NCBI RefSeq assembly: GCF_030272615.1
Contig: NC_081415.1
Coordinates: 420,910,257 to 420,974,256, forward strand
Origin: Cryptomeria japonica
Lineage: Eukaryota > Streptophyta > Pinopsida > Cupressales > Cupressaceae
Direction of reading: 5' to 3'
Length of the DNA: 64,000 nt
The notes under the pieces were generated by a model. The model was given only the letters and a program-made list of their open reading frames with translations. It was not told the DNA's origin and made no database searches. Position numbers and translations under genes: made by a program. Positions 21,643 to 33,885 of the stretch are shown piece by piece. Position 1 is the first letter of the stretch. Each line of letters begins with the position of its first letter.

Positions 21643-24600
21643 CTTCGCAATTTTTTTTCAATTTTTTACACACAATAATTTCACCCATTAGCATTAGCAT
21701 GATAAAATATTGAGAGCAATACATATTGGCGGTTTAGACTAGCCACTTCCACTTTTCAGCAAGATAAAGAAATACTGGAATTTAAAAACTATTTTGCAGT
21801 ATTACTAGCCAATTACTAATCCAAGAAGACTAGAGTAAACAAGACAATCACTCAACCACTTATTCAGTGGAAGGACTGGAAATAACAAACTATCTACTCA
21901 ATCACTTATTCAGTGGGAGGACAGGAGTTAAAAATGAAATAGAGATAGGCGGTGAAACCAACCTCTTCCACTTATTCAATGGGTGTTGTGAAACAATTCA
22001 GAATGAAGTTTGTTGTTAGTACTATTAATCAACATTACAATACATAACATGAATTGCAAATCAAGGGATATCATTTTCCAACAACTGGAAATGTTGTTCA
22101 ATGTATTTGTTAAGTTTCAAGAGACTCTCTACCAAGAAAACAACCCCAAAACTCCAAACTCTAAATCTGATATACTTCATCGACAGACTAAAAACATAGA
22201 CCAACAACATACATGTTGGAATACAATGAACCCAAGAACACTAAGAGGCGGGGGGGGGGGGGGGGTGAATCAGTGTTCTGTCGGTAACACTAGATTTTAA
22301 CCATTTATAACATACACAAACCGATAAATGAAGAAACATATAACATGAACCAAATAAACCAACCACACGAACGAACACCATAACACACCGAATTTATACG
22401 TGGAAAACCTCAAAGAGGAAAAACCATGGTGGGATTTGTGACCCACAATATCAATTCACTGGCCATATGAAAGATATTACATAGCATGGGGGCTTGCACA
22501 TGCAGGAAGGCACACTGCCTAGAGCATACTGCTCAACACAAAAGAGTCTCACTAACTACAAGCTTATGCTAAAATAAAATAGTATTGGTGAACTCACAAA
22601 ATGCATTTGCAATGCCAAAAAGAGTTCTAGTTAAAGCTCTATTATGTACCGGTTCAAAAACCCTGAATCTTCTACCGGTATCTCCTCTTCCTCCAAGAAT
22701 TCTTTACAAACTATCTACTGATCATAGCATGATATTACATTCGCATACAAATGATCTACATACATATCCTTCACATCACACAGTTCTTCTATCATGTCAT
22801 ATACCTTGTCCTCTTGTCTCATCCACAAAATGACCTAACAGACTGACTTATATACCCTTACAAACAATATGCCTTATGTCGGCTTACAATACAAAATATA
22901 TTCAATGTCGACCTCACACAATAATTAGAAAATTATTTTACAATAAAACCTTTCGGATCCAGACTGATGTCGGCTTCACTGAAGTGTTGGATGTCGGTGT
23001 CGGTGATGACCCTGAATACTCAATGTCGGTATCCGTCGGTGTATGCCTCCAAATATCGGTATGTGCCTTTAGTAGAATCTTGTTGCCATCAATGACAACA
23101 TATGATTCCAATGAGTGTCAATTGCCAACAATAAAAACACACTAAAATGCTCATAACTTCTCCAAAACTCAATGGAAAGACTTGAAACCAAGTGCAAATG
23201 AACTCTAGAGATGAGGCGTCCAAACCAAGACCAACGACCAATTGCAAATATGATCAAACCATTAATGCACACCTTCCAAGACAACCACGTACATGGTAAA
23301 ACCTAGGAAGAAGAGCGATTTGCAATATAAAATTCAAAACTAAAAATTAACCTCTGCAAACTAGCAAAAAGGATCGCCTGGGCCTTTGGAAAATAAAGAG
23401 AGAATACCTAGAAGAAACAAAAATTCCCTCTTAGATTTATGATGAAAAAACCACTTCAGCCCTACAATCAACCTGCAACCTGGAAACTCACAAACACCCC
23501 AAAACACATCAGAAAACTTCAAATGTCACTACAAAAATGAACTCCATTTGTTCTTCAGTGTAAAGAATAGTCTCACAATCTCAACTAGTTGATATCTCTC
23601 AAGCAAGAAGCCAAGAACCAGCTAGGAGGTATGCATTCCTCGAAGCAATCAATCTAAATTTCAGTAGCACTTCATCATAAATATTCATGGATAGAAAAAC
23701 AAGAGCCCATCACTCTTATTTATAACATTGGTGTCTCCATATTCAAATTCGCATTCCCTCCAAATGGACACCAAACCCAAATGTGCACTAATTTCACCTT
23801 AATTTGAAATTTGCATTTCATTTCCCCTCCTTTCCAATTTGACCTTCACATAGAAGCAAATATACTTTATAAAAGTGACAATAAAATAATAATGTGTCGT
23901 CCAAGGTATATAAGTGAAATATATTATAAATAACCTATTTCCCATAAGGCGTCCGTCTTACCTTATTAATATTTCACTTTATAAAATATTTTATGTCAAT
24001 AATAAATTGCCCAACCTTATGATATAAAATAATACTTTATCGTCCTCAAGTCGTCCCCTTAGGTCATAACCAAAAATACATAAGTCATACGCCTAGGCCA
24101 AGAGGGGCATTAAAAAATATTAAAAATACTTTTCCCATGTGTTGAACAACTGCCATAGTAAACTGAAGGCCAAAGTAATGAAAACTGCATTGCCAAAAAT
24201 AGCCTTTGAACTGGACCACTGAAACCTGCCAAAAACAGCACTGCCAAAAATAACACTTACTAAAAATAACATACTACTAAAAATTGTAAGTGTGTCCAAA
24301 TGCATTTTAACCACATTCTAAGTAGTCGTCACAACTTACTAAATATATTAAGTCCAAAAAAGTCTTCAGACCCATTTGCATGTCACACCATCGCGAGGCT
24401 CTCTGAAAACCAAAAAAAATCAAGAAAAATAAGTTGTCCTTGCCCCCACTTACTAAAAATAGTAAGTTGACCAAATTCCACTGATTGCTATGCATGTACC
24501 ATTATTGCAAAGGTTTCTGAAAACCCAGAAGAAATTCAGAATCAGAACTGTGAAACGCCAACAAACAAGCCACCAAAACTTCCAAAGTATCCTCCTAAAA

Positions 24601-24690
24601 AATAAGAAACCCTAATTTTATCTCTGGCTGACCAACGGGTCTCGATATTGGCCAACAATCCCCAAAACATATTAGAGTGGAAAAGAGGAC
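21643..24690 (-). mobile_element. Unclassified LTR-like insert in Gypsy-A integrase
   Basis: This 3-kb block separates two parts of the Gypsy-A integrase and has no coding match. At 24652-24657 it shows CCAACA, that is TGTTGG on the minus strand, as at the start of the Copia LTRs. It has three CACTTATTCA(G/A)(T)GGG-type repeats near 21855-21980 and several ACTTACTAAAAAT motifs near 24255-24465. A solo LTR (22214-23130) sits inside it. Probably it is a large solo LTR; the ends and target duplication could not be fixed. Confidence 0.45.
22214..23130 (-). repeat. Solo LTR, same family as 30359-31229
   Basis: On the minus strand it begins TGTTGGCAATTGACACTC and follows the plus-strand block at 30359-31229 throughout: GTTGTCATTGATGGCAACAA, repeated CCGACA words, and a homopolymer run (16 Gs at 22250-22265 on the plus strand). 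Its right flank is ATAAA and left flank ATACA, a target duplication with one mismatch. No internal genes are present. Confidence 0.85.
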
Positions 24691-25245
24691 ATTACATTGA
24701 CATCTTGATTCTTGAAAGGTATTCCATTATCTGTGATAATGGCCTTTGGAATGCCATACCGACAGATGAGGTAGTTTAGGATAAACTTTGCTATTTGGGT
24801 GTATGTGGTATAAGCAAGTGGAATTGCTTCCACCCACTTAGTGAAATATTCAGTTGTGGTAATGATGAATTTATGGCCGTTGGCGGGAGTGGGCTGGATT
24901 TTGCCAATGAGATCAAGCCCCCACTATGAAAAAGGCCAAGGTGTGATGAATGGTTGTAATGCTTGTGATGGTGCATGTATCTTGTCTCCATGCTTATAAC
25001 AAGGTATGCATTTCTTGACTTAATGATAGGCCTCTTGTTCCATAGTAGGCCAATAGTAACCTATTCAGAGGAGCTTTTTAGCCAAAGTGAGGCCACTTGA
25101 GTGTTCTTCGCAAATACCTTTGTGTACTTCTCGCAGTGCTCATTCAACTTCTTTATTGTGTAAACACCTTAGGAGGGTTCCATCAAAGTGCCTTCAAAAT
25201 AGGGTTTCTCCAAGGATAGTGTAGCGAGAGGATCGACAGATGAAT
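24690..25245 (-). pseudogene. Gypsy-A integrase, zinc-binding and first catalytic parts
   Basis: Minus-strand reading gives GYYWPTMEQEAYH and VKKCIPCYKHGDKIHAPS, the end of the HHCC zinc-binding domain. The catalytic core follows: WGLDLIGKIQPTPANGHKF with the first Asp, then GIPKAIITDNGIPFKNQDV with the second. The catalytic Glu is on the separate fragment at 18530-18716. At least two stops interrupt the frame. Upstream (right) it is cut at 25245 by an LTR-like block, and RT, protease and gag of this element are missing. Confidence 0.85.
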
Positions 25246-25506
25246 TGTTAGGGTTTAGGCAGATCCAGAGAAAATACAAATTAACAATTATATGTAGATA
25301 TGAATACACAGAAGATGGAGAAAAATACAACACAAAATGACATAGAGATTTAATGTGGTTCACCCACGATGGGCTACATCCATAGAAAACAATCGTCTAA
25401 TATTTTCTTATTATCTAATAAATCAGTACAACACCATTACAATGCCTTATGCATTCCAACCGATTATAACATGCAATTTTAGGGCAACATACAAAGTTGG
25501 CTAACA
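25246..25506 (-). repeat. Short LTR-like block (TGTTAG...CTAACA)
   Basis: The block has perfect inverted ends TGTTAG and CTAACA and contains TTTAATGTGGTTCACCCACG near 25350, the GTGGTTC word frequent in Copia LTRs read on the minus strand. It is 261 bp. Flanks TGAAT and AAGAA do not match, so either the target site has decayed or the ends are rearranged. It could be a solo LTR of a small (TRIM-like) element. Confidence 0.5.
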
Positions 25507-25589
25507 AAGAATAACCCTAACCCTAAAGGAATATTCTCATAATCATACACGTACTCTCGTACTCATACACATATTCTCGTATTCTCATA

Positions 25590-25757
25590 AATGTATGAGA
25601 AAATTCTCACACATGTGTGAGAACCCCTTGGTCAAAGATGATGTGGATGAGTGAGATGACTTGGGTAGATGTGTCATAATTTAAATTAGAACAAATACTA
25701 ACATGGATTAGGATTTGGGTTAATTAGTTTAATGAGGGGATTAAGATGTGGGCTTGT
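25590..25757 (-). repeat. Gypsy-A 5' LTR, inner part
   Basis: The sequence follows 18085-18237 closely (for example CCCCTTGGTCAAAGATGATG). It is cut at about 25757 by LINE-1 and continues at 42801. To its left, 25507-25590 is a degenerate CTCGTATTCTCATA-type simple repeat. Confidence 0.82.
25747..25757. repeat. LINE-1 target site duplication, left copy
   Basis: TGTGGGCTTGT here and TGTGGGTTTGT at 42801-42811 differ by one base. The unbroken LTR copy at 18232 has TGTGAGTTTGT at this place, which supports this as the insertion site. Confidence 0.75.
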
Positions 25758-25781
25758 GAATGAGATTGTGATTATAACCTG

Positions 25782-28269
25782 ATGGTGCGCAAGCAAGAGC
25801 GGTTTCAAGGAGGTCAGAACAGGCAAGAATCTAGATCTTTTGAATTTGGATCAGGTAACAAAAGAAATGGGAAGCAGAGTTTTCGATCCATCCATTGGGG
25901 TTACAGAGATGTTGGTAGGTTTTGGCAGAGTGCAAACACTTGGAGGTATGCAACACATGAAGCACTGAAGAGAAGGTATCAACCCCAACATAGTAAGCAA
26001 AGGTATCAACCCCAACACAGGAAGCAACCCGTCTTCGACACCTATGATAGATCACCCTCTCATTCTCCTCAAAAACCAATAGATGATGGATCACATGTAG
26101 CTGCTGCTGGGTTTTTTTGAAAACCCCATCTTTTGTTACGTGGCTGAATAATCTCTATGTTCGAAACCCTAAATTTCTCAATTGCCCAAATGACATTCCG
26201 ATCCAAAATAGGCTTTTCACCTAGTCTCATAGTAAGGTTCAGGAACCTAACAACCTGAAAGAGAAAGATAGAGCTTTCTTCAAACCAAAATAAGTTTGGA
26301 GGAAAAAATAACCGATTATGCAGAATGATAAGGAGTCTAGCGAAGTAAATTTAAATTAGCTTGGAGATTCAACTCACTGTATCACACTCCCGAAGAACCT
26401 CCTATCACCACAAATCACATTCTTAAGGGAAAAGGCGTTGATTGGTAAGTTTTAGAATTCCTCTTTATTGAATTATGAGGTTCTTCAATGGGCTAAATGG
26501 AAATGGAATGACCTTCAAGATATTTTCTTTATTGATGATCATTCAAAATATTTTATCGCTCTCTTTGACTCTAAGACCCATAGAGATATTATGCATAAGT
26601 GTAAGGGTTGGTTCTATAAGGGCTCTGGACTTTATACTTTTCCTTGGATTCGAAACTTTAAGGCTAAATCAACAATGTGTAATTTCATGCCCTTCAAGAT
26701 CACCTTCCCATCTCTCCCCCTGGAATATCATGATCTGGAACTCATTGAATTGTTTGTTAATAAGTTGGGGATTTTCATCAAACAAGATCTAATCCCATTT
26801 GAGTTTATACATGCACATGTGTGTGTGTTTAATTTTATCCATGGCTAAACCATTTCCAACTAATCTAACCATAATTTCAAAATGGGGGAAATTGGAACAA
26901 AAAATTCTCATTCAAGATGTCGAGACTGTGGACAAGCATTCAAAAATATTGGGTCATTACACTCATAAATGTTGTGAATCAACTCATCAAATGCCTATAA
27001 CTATTTGCACTAATCATGCTATAAACCTAGCCACATGCCAATTTTATTTGCCCACAGATGTTAGCTCTTTTATCATCACACAAGTAGCGGCAACACCATC
27101 TCAAGATGATCAGCTGGTTAACAGGCTAATGCAGATTCGAGACTTGAATGTCAAAATCCCCCTTTCGGTGTATTACTGGTCATATCAACCTACAATATCC
27201 AAAATTGTCCCAAGAGATCATAGAACTGAATATCATCTGACATTAATAGACATGGGTCTAAGGGATACAGATGTAATTTGCCTTGCTTCTAAAAAGCAGC
27301 TAATAATTCCAGAGAAAGTTATAAATAAAGATGACATTGTTCATAAGCTAGTGTTTCAGGACTGCTCGGTTAATCTGACTCTTCAACCTTCATTTCAAAA
27401 CCTCAACAAAAAACCATCTTTGGATATATTAGAAAAAATGGCAAATGATCTATTAGTTTCGGTAGCCTCAAAAATATTTGATGAAATATCTTAAGAAGAA
27501 CTAGGCTACAACATAAATTTGGATAAAGATAATCACCAATCCAAAGGCTATTTGTGGGAGATTTCAATAGATCATGTACAAAATTATAAGTCAGTCTGTT
27601 ATGGTTATGAGAGTAATGCAAGAAGTCCTAACCTTATTGAGGAAAAGAAGAGTCTTAACATTGTGGGTTCTAAACATGCAGATGATGATTTAGGACATAA
27701 TACAAAAGTAGAAAATTACTCTCACCAAGTCCAAGATCATTAGTGGGTTTATGAGGAAAACAACAATATAGAAGAGTTTTTACTTGAAAGTATTATGAAA
27801 CCGCCCAGATTTGATGTGATGGTGGAGAAGGTTCTCAAACATAGCTCAATCCCTGATGTTATGACATTGGAAGATATGGAATATGGTATGAATATTGAGA
27901 ATCCCTCTCAAATGATAGACAAACATATTCATGGAAAAGCTACAAAGTGTAATGAAATGGAACATGCTTCAATTAAGGTAATGAATAGGTCACCCTTAGG
28001 TGAAAGGGAGATTAATATTGATTCTGAGATAGATGGCCCAAAGCATAGGTCAACAAACTCTCATAATCAACAAGGAAAATAGTCCACTACAACAGGACAA
28101 TAATGATTTTGATTTCTTACAAACTTTGGCAATCAAACAATCCCCTTCTACACCATTTGCAGACAAGAAGACTCCTAAGCCTAGAGGAAAAAAATATAAG
28201 AGCACAAAGATTAGAGAGGAGATTGAGGCAGGCATGCAATCCACACTTGATGAAAATTTTCTTCCATAA
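25782..28269 (+). pseudogene. LINE-1 ORF1 (gag-like, DUF4283), broken
   Basis: The first open part (25782-26120) is Arg, Gln and Ser-rich. The DUF4283-type region lies at 26468-26880 (FPSLPLEYHDLELIELFVNK, then HAHVCVFNF). A zinc knuckle is split by a frameshift near 26925-26980: CRDCGQ in one frame and GHYTHKC in the next. The remainder to 28269 is charged and low in complexity. At least three frame changes and several stops disrupt it. In intact plant LINEs this protein binds the element RNA. Confidence 0.75.
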
Positions 28270-28312
28270 ATAGATCAACGAGGAGGACCAAGGGTTCTCC
28301 TTGTCCGAAACG

Positions 28313-29278
28313 AGGATTATCTCATGGAATGTTAGAGGTATTAATGCCTCTGACAAGTGACATAGGATCAAGCAGCAACTTGGTTCTTCTCAAGTAGATG
28401 TTATATCACTCCAAGAGTCAAAACTTTCTCATGGCAATTATAAAAAAATAATAGGGAAATGGACTGGCTTGATGTCAGTACAAGTGCAGGCAGTGGATGC
28501 ATATGGGGGTCTCATTACATTATGGAATCCCAAAACTACAAAATTGCAGTTGGTCAAGCAAGATGTGCGGTGGCAATTGTTAAAAATTCAAAATTTTGAT
28601 CTTGCATTTTATTTAATTAATGTTTATGGGCCAACCTCTATGCAGGATAAAAAAAGGACATGGAGTGATTTAACTGTTGTCATACAACAGTATGCAGATC
28701 TCAACATTGTCTTAGGTGGCGACTTTAATGCGATAACATCACATGCTGGAAAACAGGGGAAATAATTCCACCTATTAAGACTATGGAAGATTTCTTAGCC
28801 TTCATTAATGATAATGCATTATAGGATGTTGCCCCACATAATGGTTTGTATACGTGGACAAATAGAAGGGCTATTTTCTTCAAATTGCGGAAAGATTGGA
28901 TAGGTTTCTTGTGTCACAATGTTGGAAGATTCAAGATTTCACTCTTTCATCAGAAATCTTGCCATATACAGGTTCAGATCATTTTCCAATCTATCTTAAC
29001 ATTAGTAAGTCATCAATATTAACAAATCATAGACATAAGCCTTCCTTTAAATTTGAAAGGATGTAGTTTGCCACCCTCGCTTCCAACCACTATTAAAGTA
29101 ATGGTGGTTCTCCTCCCCGTACTATGAAGGCACTAAGATGTTCCAGTTCTTCAAAAAGATGCAGTTTGTCAAGACACAAATTAAAACATGGAATGCCCAA
29201 GTTTTCAAAAACATATTTGTTAAAAAAGACATTGTGGAAAGGGAGCTTGTTGAGGTGAATGAGCAGATTATTAGACAT
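28313..29278 (+). pseudogene. LINE-1 ORF2, endonuclease part
   Basis: The frame reads RIISWNVRGINASDK, a stop (TGA), then VISLQESKLS and LGGDFNAI. These are conserved blocks of the apurinic-type endonuclease (EEP family): WN(V/I)RG, the catalytic Glu in QE(S/T)K, and GDFN. Later blocks are frameshifted (TWTNRRA-like near 28855, GSDHFPIYL-like near 28978). At 29278 the ORF is cut by Copia-B and resumes at 37474. Confidence 0.85.
29274..29278. repeat. Target site duplication GACAT, left copy (Copia-B)
   Basis: Repeated exactly at 37474-37478; fixes both ends of Copia-B. Confidence 0.93.
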
Positions 29279-31557
29279 TGTTGGAATTTGCATGAAGATT
29301 GCATTAATGATTTGTTATGTTGTCATTGATGTCAATCAAATCGGTAATGTTATTGTGATAATGTTGTTTTGTAACCGGTAGGAAGAGCTAAGTGAAAGGA
29401 ATTGTAATAGGTAGGTAAGTTTGTGGAGTGAACCAGTATTGCTAAGTATTGGAGAGTTGAACTGGTAAATCCTACCTGTTGTTTTGATAAACCCTAATCG
29501 ATTAAGTTTGGTGAATTGGTTATATTGGTTTATGATCTGATAATGAGTGGTAATGATTATGACACGTATGCATATTGTATGAAGAGAGTTTCAAAGAGTT
29601 TTTGGCGCATTGAGTTAATGTTTTTTTAATCTTGGGATTGAGAAAGTATATTGCATATAAAGAAAAGCACATTATGAGTTACTGAGTTCGATGAAGCAGT
29701 AATCAAGGGGCGGTCGAGGATTTCTTGAATGATGTGTAGATATTGTTATATAATCCAATGGTCATACTTGAACCGACTTGTTTGTAATCACTACGTGAAT
29801 TAGGGTTTTGTTGTGTTACCGACCTAATTGATTTGTTTATAAGGTCAATGAGTTGTTTTAGTTGAAGTGTTGGCAAAGTTGAATTGATTGTGTGGTTGTC
29901 GAATCAAATGATGTATCTACAGTTTGAGTAAAGGTAGATAGGAGCATGAAAAGGACCTGATCAAGCAAGTGAAGTGTTATTAAAACAGATCAACAAACTC
30001 TTGTTGTTTTCTAATAATTATAGCAGTTAAATCCTTTAACCGGGTAAGCTCTAACAAGCTTGGTGTTATTCAAATCCTCTGACAAGGTGATCCATTACCT
30101 TGGATTCTAAATCCTATACAAAGGTTACTCCTCACAGGGTATTGCTTCTAATAAGGTATTATAGTCAATCCCTTAACCAGGTGGTCCCTAATAGGATATG
30201 TTCTTAACATGAATTTTTGTAAAATATTTAACAGGCTTGGCTCCTAACAGGGCGAACTTCAGAAGAGTTCAGATAGTTATCTTGTGAGTCTCATCTCACC
30301 GTGGTTTTTCCCATTTGGGTTTCCACGCAAAAAATATTGTGTCAAGTGGTGAATGTTTTGTTGGCAATTAACACTCATTGGATTCATTTTGTTGTCATTG
30401 ATGGCAACAAGATCTGATGGAAGTCATAAATCGGCAGTAGGAAGCATATACCGACAGATACCGACTTTGGAGCATTCAGGGCTACACCAACACCGACATC
30501 GACATCAATACTTCTTTGGAAGCCGACATCAAAGAGGCTTTACTTAATAAATCATTTTGTAAATATTGTCAAGACCGATATTGAATATCTTTGTAAATGT
30601 ATTGTAATCCGACATAAGGCATAACATTTGTAATAGGTATATAGGTCATTCTACTAGGTTATTTTTGTAATGAGAATAGACATATGAAATGTGTGGATAT
30701 AGGAGAATATAGAAGAACTGTATGATGCGAAATATATATATAGATAGCTTGGAAAGCATTCTTGGAGGGGAAGAGATACCAGTATCAGTTTAGAATTTAG
30801 GAACCGGTATAAAGAAGAGACTGAACCGAAACTCTATTTGGCATAATAGATGCATTCTTGAGTTGATTTTCAGTAATTTACATTAGCAAAAAGCTTGTAG
30901 TGAGTGAGGCTCTTTAGTGATGAGCAATATGCTCTAGGAAACGTGCCTTCCTGCAAGTGCAGGCCCCTATTATATATAATATCTTTTCATATGGCCAGTG
31001 AACTGATATTGTGGGTCACAAATCCCACCATGGTTTTTCCTCATTGAGGTTTTCCACGTATAAATTTTGTGTGTTATGGTGTTCATTTATGTGGATGGTT
31101 TATTTGCTTCTTGTTATGTGTTTATCTGTTTACCAATTTATATATGCATGGTATAAAAGGATAAAAAACGTTCATACCGGCAGAATACTAATTCACCCCC
31201 CCCCCTCTCAGTGTTCTTGGATCCCAACATGTTTTTGTGGTTATGTTTCTATGGTTGAATTGCTTAACTTCTTATTTCACTTTGATAAGTTATGTTAACT
31301 GGTAACAATCTAAAATGAAGTTTTGCTTATGTCAAGTAAAATTATTTGGATGATTGTGAGTTTCAAGTTGTTTACTGTTATCTATTGTAACAATCAACCG
31401 ATTTATCTTGACAGAGATATTGCATTTATAGTTCTAAGATTACTTGAGAGGTTATTTATGAGAAAGGTGAAAGTTTATCAGTTTTTCTATCTACTGATTC
31501 ACCCCCCCCCCCCCTCTTAGTAGTTGATCGGATCCTTGTTATTTCATCATACCATCA
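29279..31557 (+). repeat. Copia-B 5' LTR with nested solo LTR
   Basis: It starts TGTTGGAATTTGCATG and ends ACCATCA before the primer site. Without the inserted block 30359-31229 and one TSD copy it is about 1,403 bp, near the 1,420 bp of the 3' LTR. A run of 13 Cs lies at 31502-31514. The 3' copy has an extra 15-bp duplication (TTTATCTTGACAG) near 37311. Confidence 0.93.
30354..31234 (+). repeat. Solo LTR with target duplication TGTTT, inside the Copia-B 5' LTR
   Basis: The block 30359-31229 (871 bp) begins TGTTGGCAATTAACAC and ends GGATCCCAACA. TGTTT stands on both sides (30354-30358 and 31230-31234). The 3' LTR of Copia-B has one uninterrupted TGTTT at the matching place (near 37127), which proves the insertion. 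It has a run of 10 Cs (31196-31205) and repeated CCGACA words. It is the same family as 22214-23130, in the opposite orientation. No internal genes remain. Confidence 0.93.
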
Positions 31558-31571
31558 ATTGGTATCAGAGC
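31558..31571 (+). promoter_or_regulatory. Copia-B primer binding site (initiator-Met tRNA)
   Basis: ATTGGTATCAGAGC follows the LTR end directly. TGGTATCAGAGC is the usual plant Copia primer site, complementary to the 3' end of initiator-Met tRNA. Confidence 0.9.
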
Positions 31572-31629
31572 ACATCTCAGGTCCTCTGAGGTCTAATCCT
31601 AATAGCTTGAGGTAAATATCTTGTAGAAC

Positions 31630-32700
31630 ATGATGAAGAAGGAAGGTCTAAAATTTAATAGAGAGAACTATAGGACATGGAGTGATAGAATGAAAATTTA
31701 TATCAAGAGTCTTGGAAATCAATACTGGGAACATGTTAATACTCAATATGTTGCACCTAGTGGGATTATGACTGATGATCAGAAGAAAGAGCAACAAGAA
31801 AACAATCAAGCATTGGAGGCTATTATTAGTTATTTGTCTGATGCTGAATATGTTGAAGTTCATGGTCTGGAGACTGCTTATGAGGTATGGAAGAAACTTG
31901 AAGAGATTTACAACAGTGATGAACATGTGAAGATTGCCAAGAAAGAGAGTCTAAGAGGGAAGTTTGATGACATGCAAATGGTTGAAGGTGAGAATATCCA
32001 ATAGTATGGTCAGAGGATAAAAGAGATAGTTGGTGAGATCAAGAGTGCTGGTGGTAAAATGGATGATGCAACAGTGGTTACTAAGGTGTTGAGAACCCTG
32101 CTACCGGTCTACGCTATCCGAGTTGCAACCATTCAGGAACTAAAATCTATTGACAAAACCAAGGTAATCCTTGACTCCATCATTGTTAAGCTTACTACTT
32201 TTGAATTAAATGGTTATGGTGGTAGTGTTCAAAAATCTGAATCAACATTTAGAGATTCTAATTCTAACCCATCTATGAGGAAAAGTAGAGATGTTAGTCA
32301 TTGTCATGAATCTAGATCTAGCAGAGAAATTGATGATGAAGACAATTTAGTTGAGCTTGAAGCATTGTTGGTCAAGCGGTTGCCCAGAGGTATCGACAAA
32401 TATAGAGGTAAATTACCTTTGAAATGTTTTGCATGTAACAAGATTGGACACATAGCTGCTAACTGTCCTAATGGTGATAATGAGCACAAGCAAGAGAAGT
32501 TCAAGAAGTACAAGGGAAAGGGAAAGAGAGATTGTCTTATTGCAGTTGATGGTGGTATCACTGATGAGGAATCTGATGGTGATGTTAATGAAGACATTGT
32601 CTTTGTAGCCATTAAAGAGGAGACATCTGATGAGAAAGCTTTAGTTTCTCACATGGATACTTCTGATGATTGGATCATTGATAGTGCTCACATCACATGA
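31630..32700 (+). pseudogene. Copia-B gag, broken
   Basis: The start is ATG 31630 (second Met at 31633), 58 bases after the primer site. The opening KFNRENYRTWSDRMKIYI is the Copia gag N-terminal motif; VWKKLEEIYNS follows. A TAG interrupts at 32002, after which the frame continues in a second ORF to 32700. A CCHC zinc knuckle, CFACNKIGHIAANC, lies at about 32425-32466. The end merges with the protease start (DDWIID at 32665). Confidence 0.88.
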
Positions 32701-32951
32701 CCAGTGACCGAAGCAAATTTCTTTCTTTGAAGGAATTTGATGGCGAAGTTATAAGATTTGGTAATGACTCGCCCTGCATGGTTAAAGGTAAGGGAACTAT
32801 TTCTCTTAATGGAAAGAGTAGTGCAGATGATGTCTATTGGGTTGAAGGTCTAAAGCACAATCTATTGAGTGTTGCCCAACTCAATGACATAGGATACCCA
32901 TTGGAGTTTAAGAATGGTATGTGCAAAATCTATGGGACAAAGGTGAACTAA
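32660..32951 (+). pseudogene. Copia-B aspartic protease region, damaged active site
   Basis: The active-site region reads DDWIIDSAHIT and then hits a stop; the usual D-S-G-A-S-x-H-M order is shortened, and the frame changes at this point. The next frame (32697-32951) continues with MTSDRSKFLSL, VIRFGND, GTISLNGKS and LKHNLLSVAQL, the normal flow towards the pre-integrase domain. A small deletion at the active site is the simplest explanation. Confidence 0.82.
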
Positions 32952-33868
32952 TTGCAATTGGAAAGAAGACTAAAGGTAACCTGTTTCACTTGAATCCTAA
33001 AGTCAGCAACTGTTTAATTGCTAAAATTGATGAAAGTTGGCTTTGGCATAGGAGATTTTGTCATTTGAATTTTGATCACATTGTTAAAGTGAGTAAGTTA
33101 AAGACAATGAGAGGTTTGCCTCAATTGGACAAATCAGTTAATGCTCTTTGTAAGGAATGTTAATTGGGAAATATGACATCCTCAACTTTCAAGAACAAGT
33201 CTTTTTTAGTAGAGCATCTGTTAGATTTGGTTCATACAGACCTCTATGGACCAATAAGGACTAAAAGTATTCAAGGTGATAGAGATTTCATGATCTTCAC
33301 TGATGATTGCTCAAGGATGATGTGGGTCACATTCTTGAAAGATAAAACAAAGGCATTTGGTAAGTTCAAGGCATTCAGGGCCTTAGCTGAACAGGAGAGT
33401 GGAAAGAAGATAAAGTGTTCAAGGACCGATCAAGGCGGAGAATTCACTTTTGAGGAATTCACTAGATATTGAGAAGAAAATGGTATCAAACGACAGCTTT
33501 GTGTACCAAGGACACCACAATAGAATGGTTTTGCAGAGAGAAACAATTGACTAGTTGTTGAAGTTGCTAGGACGATGTTGATACAAGGAGGTGTAGCGAA
33601 AACTTTCTGGAGAGAAGCTGTCAGCACAACTGTCTACACAATGAACATGATTTTGGTAAAAAGAGGTAAGGACAAGACTCCTTATGAATACTGGTATGGT
33701 AGATCACCTAATGTTGGTTATTTCAAGATATTTGGTAGCAAATGTTTAATTAAAAGAGGTGACTATATTAGCAAGTTTGAGGCTAAAGTGATGAAAATAT
33801 ATTTCTTGGTTATTCTACCAAGAGTAAGGCCTACAAATGCTTTAACAACTAGACACAGAGAATCATAG
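32921..33868 (+). pseudogene. Copia-B GAG-pre-integrase and integrase, broken
   Basis: The pre-integrase block reads LWHRRFCHLNFDHIVKVSKL and ALCKEC, with a TAA at 33161 after the last Cys. The core reads LVHTDLYGPIRTKSI (first Asp), MIFTDDCSRMMWVTFLKDK and CSRTDQGGEF (second Asp). It is broken by TGA near 33470, TAG near 33521 and TGA near 33548 (the GFAERNN block with the catalytic Glu lies here). The C-terminal part (KTPYEYWYGRSPNVGYFKIF) follows at 33575-33868, with a frameshift near its end. Confidence 0.88.
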
Positions 33869-33885
33869 AGAGTGTTGATGTTCGA

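Noticed and set aside
22010-22300. 96-codon ORF across the G run
   Set aside because: It crosses the boundary of a solo LTR and a 16-base G homopolymer; chance ORF.
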